Assembly: GCA_011051925.1 (NCBI GenBank)
Contig: DRKE01000340.1
Coordinates: forward strand, 1 to 6,605
From: Deltaproteobacteria bacterium
GTDB taxonomy: Bacteria > Myxococcota_A > UBA9160 > UBA4427
Length of the DNA: 6,605 nucleotides
Reading direction: 5' to 3'
Shown here: piece after piece, positions 5,118 to 6,605 of the stretch
Numbering within the stretch: position 1 is the stretch's first letter
Layout of the letters: each line of letters starts with the position of its first letter
Notes under the pieces: generated by a model
What the model saw: only the letters and a program-made list of their open reading frames with translations
Told to the model about the DNA's origin: nothing
Databases searched by the model: none
Program-made: the position numbers and the translations under genes

Positions 5118-5417
5118 ATGGACGTTCTGGGAATTGCCCTGTCGGGCATGCAGAGCGCGGAAGCGCGAATCGGGGTTTCCGCACACAACGTGGCCAACCT
5201 GCTGACCGGGGATTTCCGTCCTCAGCGGGTGGAACAGGTCTCTCGAGCCTCCGGTGGCTCGGAGGCGAGGGTCCGCCAGGCCGACCGGCGGGAGCCCGTC
5301 CGACTCGAGCGGGAAGTCGTCGACCAGATCCTGGCCAGGACGCAATACACGGCCTCGGCCCGGGTGTTCTCGGTCGGGGCCGAACTGAGTGGAACGCTGC
5401 TCGACATCCTCGCCTGA
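5118..5417 (+). CDS. Minimal flagellar rod/hook-like protein (N- and C-terminal segments only)
   Basis: A 99-residue protein. Residues 5-39 (IALSGMQSAEARIGVSAHNV, then ANLLTGDFRPQRV) match the N-terminal 'flg_bb_rod' helix shared by FlgB, FlgC, FlgE, FlgF and FlgG. Residues 62-99 (RLEREVVDQILARTQYTASA, then RVFSVGAELSGTLLDIL) match the C-terminal helix of the same proteins (usual pattern VDL...E...I..Q..Y.AN..V....E...TLLDI). Only about 22 residues join them, so the central domain is absent; FlgB/FlgC are usually about 130-140 residues and FlgE/FlgG longer. The two helices could still form the axial coiled coil. No flagellar gene is near. The ATG at 5118 has only a weak GAAACG upstream, and the open frame extends further left without a family match. 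It may be an orphan structural or export-related protein; short relatives occur in some proteobacteria. It is not a truncated pseudogene by appearance, since both ends are intact. Confidence 0.72.
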   Translation: MDVLGIALSGMQSAEARIGVSAHNVANLLTGDFRPQRVEQVSRASGGSEARVRQADRREPVRLEREVVDQILARTQYTASARVFSVGAELSGTLLDILA

Positions 5418-5446
5418 TCCGATCCGCTTTCGATTCCGCATTTCCG

Positions 5447-5474
5447 GGCCGGGCGGGTGGCCGGAGGCCCGGCC
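5447..5474. terminator. GC hairpin between converging genes
   Basis: GGCCGGGC (5447-5454) and GCCCGGCC (5467-5474) form a perfect eight-pair all-GC stem with a 12-base loop. It sits in the 70-base space between the mini rod stop (5417) and the ArsS stop (5488). Its position suits a bidirectional terminator. T-tracts are weak: TTT at 5441-5443 serves the minus strand only as A's, and none follows directly on the plus strand. It may work with Rho. Confidence 0.45.
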
Positions 5475-5487
5475 GACGCTTCTATCC

Positions 5488-6510
5488 TCAGCTCAGTGCC
5501 CCTCCACAGCTCGAACCCGCGCCGGAGGTGCAGCCGAAACAATGGGGCGCGGTCGAGATCCGATTGCCTTCGAGCGCGTCGAGATCCTCCAGATCGAAGA
5601 TCGTCCGGCGGGGGCCGGGGGGTGGGAGCCCGAGGGCCTGGTTGAAGTCGCAATCGTAGATCGTGCCGTCGTGGCCGATGCTGATCAGGTTTCGACACAT
5701 GAGACGCTCGACGTTCGCCGCGTTGAAATGGTTCACGAGCAATCCCATGTACGACTCGTATTCGCCGTCGCGCAGCAACTCATGGGCGAATCGCTTGATC
5801 GGCATGTTCGTGATCGTGAGGAGCCGGTCGAAGACGATCCCGAAGCGCTTCCCGAGTTCGTTCCGGTAGTCGTCCTCGAGCGCTGGCTGGGAGGGCGGCA
5901 GGAAGGGGCCCACGGGATTGTAGATCAGGTCCAGTTCGAGACCGGATCCGGGCTGGCCATAGCCGAGCGCATTCAGCCGTTGGAGCGCTCGGATGCTTCG
6001 GTCGAAGACGCCCCGTCCGCGCTGCCGCTCGACGTTCTCGAGGCTGTGGCAAGGCAGCGACGCGACGATCCCGACGCCCTGGTCGGCGAGGAAGGCGTCC
6101 GTGTCCGCCTGGCCCGGCTCGAAGAGGATCGTCAGGTTGCATCGGTCGATCACGCGTCTTCCGAGAGCCCGGGCACCCCGGACGAGGTCCCGGAAATCGG
6201 GATGCAGCTCCGGAGCCCCGCCCGTGATGTCGAGGGTCTCGACGCCGGGATTCCTTTCCAGGAGTTCGAGAATGCGCTCGATCCCCCGCCGATCGATCCG
6301 TTCCGTCCGCTTCGGTCCCGATTCCACGTGGCAATGGTGGCAGGCGAGGTTGCAGCGGAGGCCGATGTTCAACTGCAGCGTCGTGACGCGACCGCGCCGC
6401 AACGGGGGAAGGCCTTCTTTCGAAAGACGTGCGTCGAAGGCATCACGCTCGGGCAGCCCCGCGTGGAATCGCCTCGTTGCGGGCCGTCGATTCCGGTCGT
6501 CGACTAACAA
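5488..6510 (-). CDS. arsS: ArsS, arsenosugar biosynthesis radical SAM protein
   Basis: A 340-residue radical SAM enzyme. LQLNIGLRCNLACHHCHVES contains the CxxxCxxC cluster motif (Cys53, Cys57, Cys60) that binds the 4Fe-4S/SAM pair, followed by the ITGGAPEL SAM-binding stretch at 95-102. The C-terminal half is the DUF3641 domain: NHFNAANVERLMCRNLISIG, then HDGTIYDCDFNQALGLP (Cys272, Cys287), then CFGCTSGAGSSCGGAL (Cys324, Cys327, Cys335). This order is diagnostic of ArsS, which acts after ArsM to convert dimethylarsenate into a deoxyadenosyl-type arsenical on the way to arsenosugars. Some family members use selenocysteine; here the motif has cysteine. The start is uncertain. I prefer TTG at 6510, overlapping the upstream stop (TTGTTAG) with GGA six bases before; CTG at 6456 would give 322 residues, closer to the family norm. 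A far-upstream start at 6591 would overlap the previous gene by 88 bases. It is probably co-transcribed with the partial gene at the edge. Confidence 0.93.
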   Translation of the reverse strand: MLVDDRNRRPATRRFHAGLPERDAFDARLSKEGLPPLRRGRVTTLQLNIGLRCNLACHHCHVESGPKRTERIDRRGIERILELLERNPGVETLDITGGAPELHPDFRDLVRGARALGRRVIDRCNLTILFEPGQADTDAFLADQGVGIVASLPCHSLENVERQRGRGVFDRSIRALQRLNALGYGQPGSGLELDLIYNPVGPFLPPSQPALEDDYRNELGKRFGIVFDRLLTITNMPIKRFAHELLRDGEYESYMGLLVNHFNAANVERLMCRNLISIGHDGTIYDCDFNQALGLPPPGPRRTIFDLEDLDALEGNRISTAPHCFGCTSGAGSSCGGALS

Positions 6511-6605
6511 CAGGATTCCGAGGCCGGCTTGTTGAGCTTGTAGTCGGCCCCCTTCGTCTCCCGGGGATGACGCGGGGCCGTCCGGCTGCAATCGAAGTCC
6601 CCGCG
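6504..6605 (-). CDS. C-terminal end of a gene cut by the window edge, probable ArsM arsenite methyltransferase
   Basis: An open frame runs from the window edge to TAG at 6504-6506, giving the last 33 residues. These include RGDFDCSRTAP near the edge and end in KPASESCC. It is in a different frame from ArsS and overlaps its chosen start by seven bases. ArsM proteins commonly end with an FDC-like motif followed by a variable linker and terminal Cys-Cys residues. ArsM is the usual gene directly before arsS in arsenosugar loci. The identification rests on this short tail and on context; nothing of the SAM-binding domain is visible. It could instead be another thiol-rich arsenic protein. Confidence 0.5.
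   Translation of the reverse strand, partial: RGDFDCSRTAPRHPRETKGADYKLNKPASESCC

Noticed and set aside
3767..5197. 476-codon minus-strand frame
   Set aside because: Extremely Arg/Pro-rich and crosses the ArsC-like gene, the methyltransferase in another frame and a divergent promoter region.
4075..5205. 376-codon plus-strand frame opposite the methyltransferase
   Set aside because: No recognisable motif; antisense to a gene with signal peptide and SAM motifs in proper order.
5482..5490. Possible selenocysteine read-through at the ArsS TGA stop
   Set aside because: Some family members are selenoproteins, but here the expected position holds Cys335 and the TGA is followed one codon later by TAG. 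No conserved residues lie beyond it.
5389..6507. 372-codon plus-strand frame opposite ArsS
   Set aside because: Antisense to a strongly identified radical SAM gene; composition is that of a complement frame.

Overview
The window is GC-rich (roughly two thirds G+C by eye), densely coded DNA from a Gram-negative bacterium. One product has a signal peptide and a beta-barrel-like body, another resembles flagellar rod proteins, and the lysine-rich histone-H1-like protein and radical SAM arsenic enzyme are common in GC-rich proteobacterial and former 'deltaproteobacterial' lineages. I cannot name the organism. No tRNA, rRNA, insertion sequence, phage gene or CRISPR array is visible. Every gene has ordinary GC-rich codon use, so the region reads as chromosomal.

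Layout, left to right. A probable outer-membrane beta-barrel protein (60-776, +) may be read from a leaderless transcript. After a 213-base gap with one strong hairpin comes a two-gene operon (991-2237, +). It encodes two related proteins, each with a cupin-like metal-site half followed by a two-CxxC zinc-ribbon/rubredoxin-like half, the arrangement of bacterial 3-hydroxyanthranilate 3,4-dioxygenase; each has diverged in its own way. Convergent to it is a minus-strand pair: a TerB-like helical protein (2869-3399) followed by a lysine/alanine-rich histone-H1-like protein (2267-2815). Divergent from that pair, across 177 bases with two inverted repeats and a purine-rich leader, is a short ArsC/YfgD-family arsenate-reductase-like protein (3577-3960, +). 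Convergent to that is an exported class I methyltransferase of the COG4798 type (4102-4902, -). Divergent again is a 99-residue orphan protein made only of the N- and C-terminal segments of flagellar rod/hook proteins (5118-5417, +).

The right end holds the radical SAM enzyme ArsS (5488-6510, -). Its start overlaps the stop of a gene cut by the window edge, whose Cys-Cys end fits an ArsM-type arsenite methyltransferase. ArsM makes methylated arsenicals and ArsS adds the ribosyl-type group, so this edge is probably an arsenosugar biosynthesis operon. With the ArsC-like protein about 1.5 kb away, arsenic chemistry is the only theme linking several genes. The tandem cupin pair, the mini rod protein and the TerB/H1-like pair are the least understood parts.
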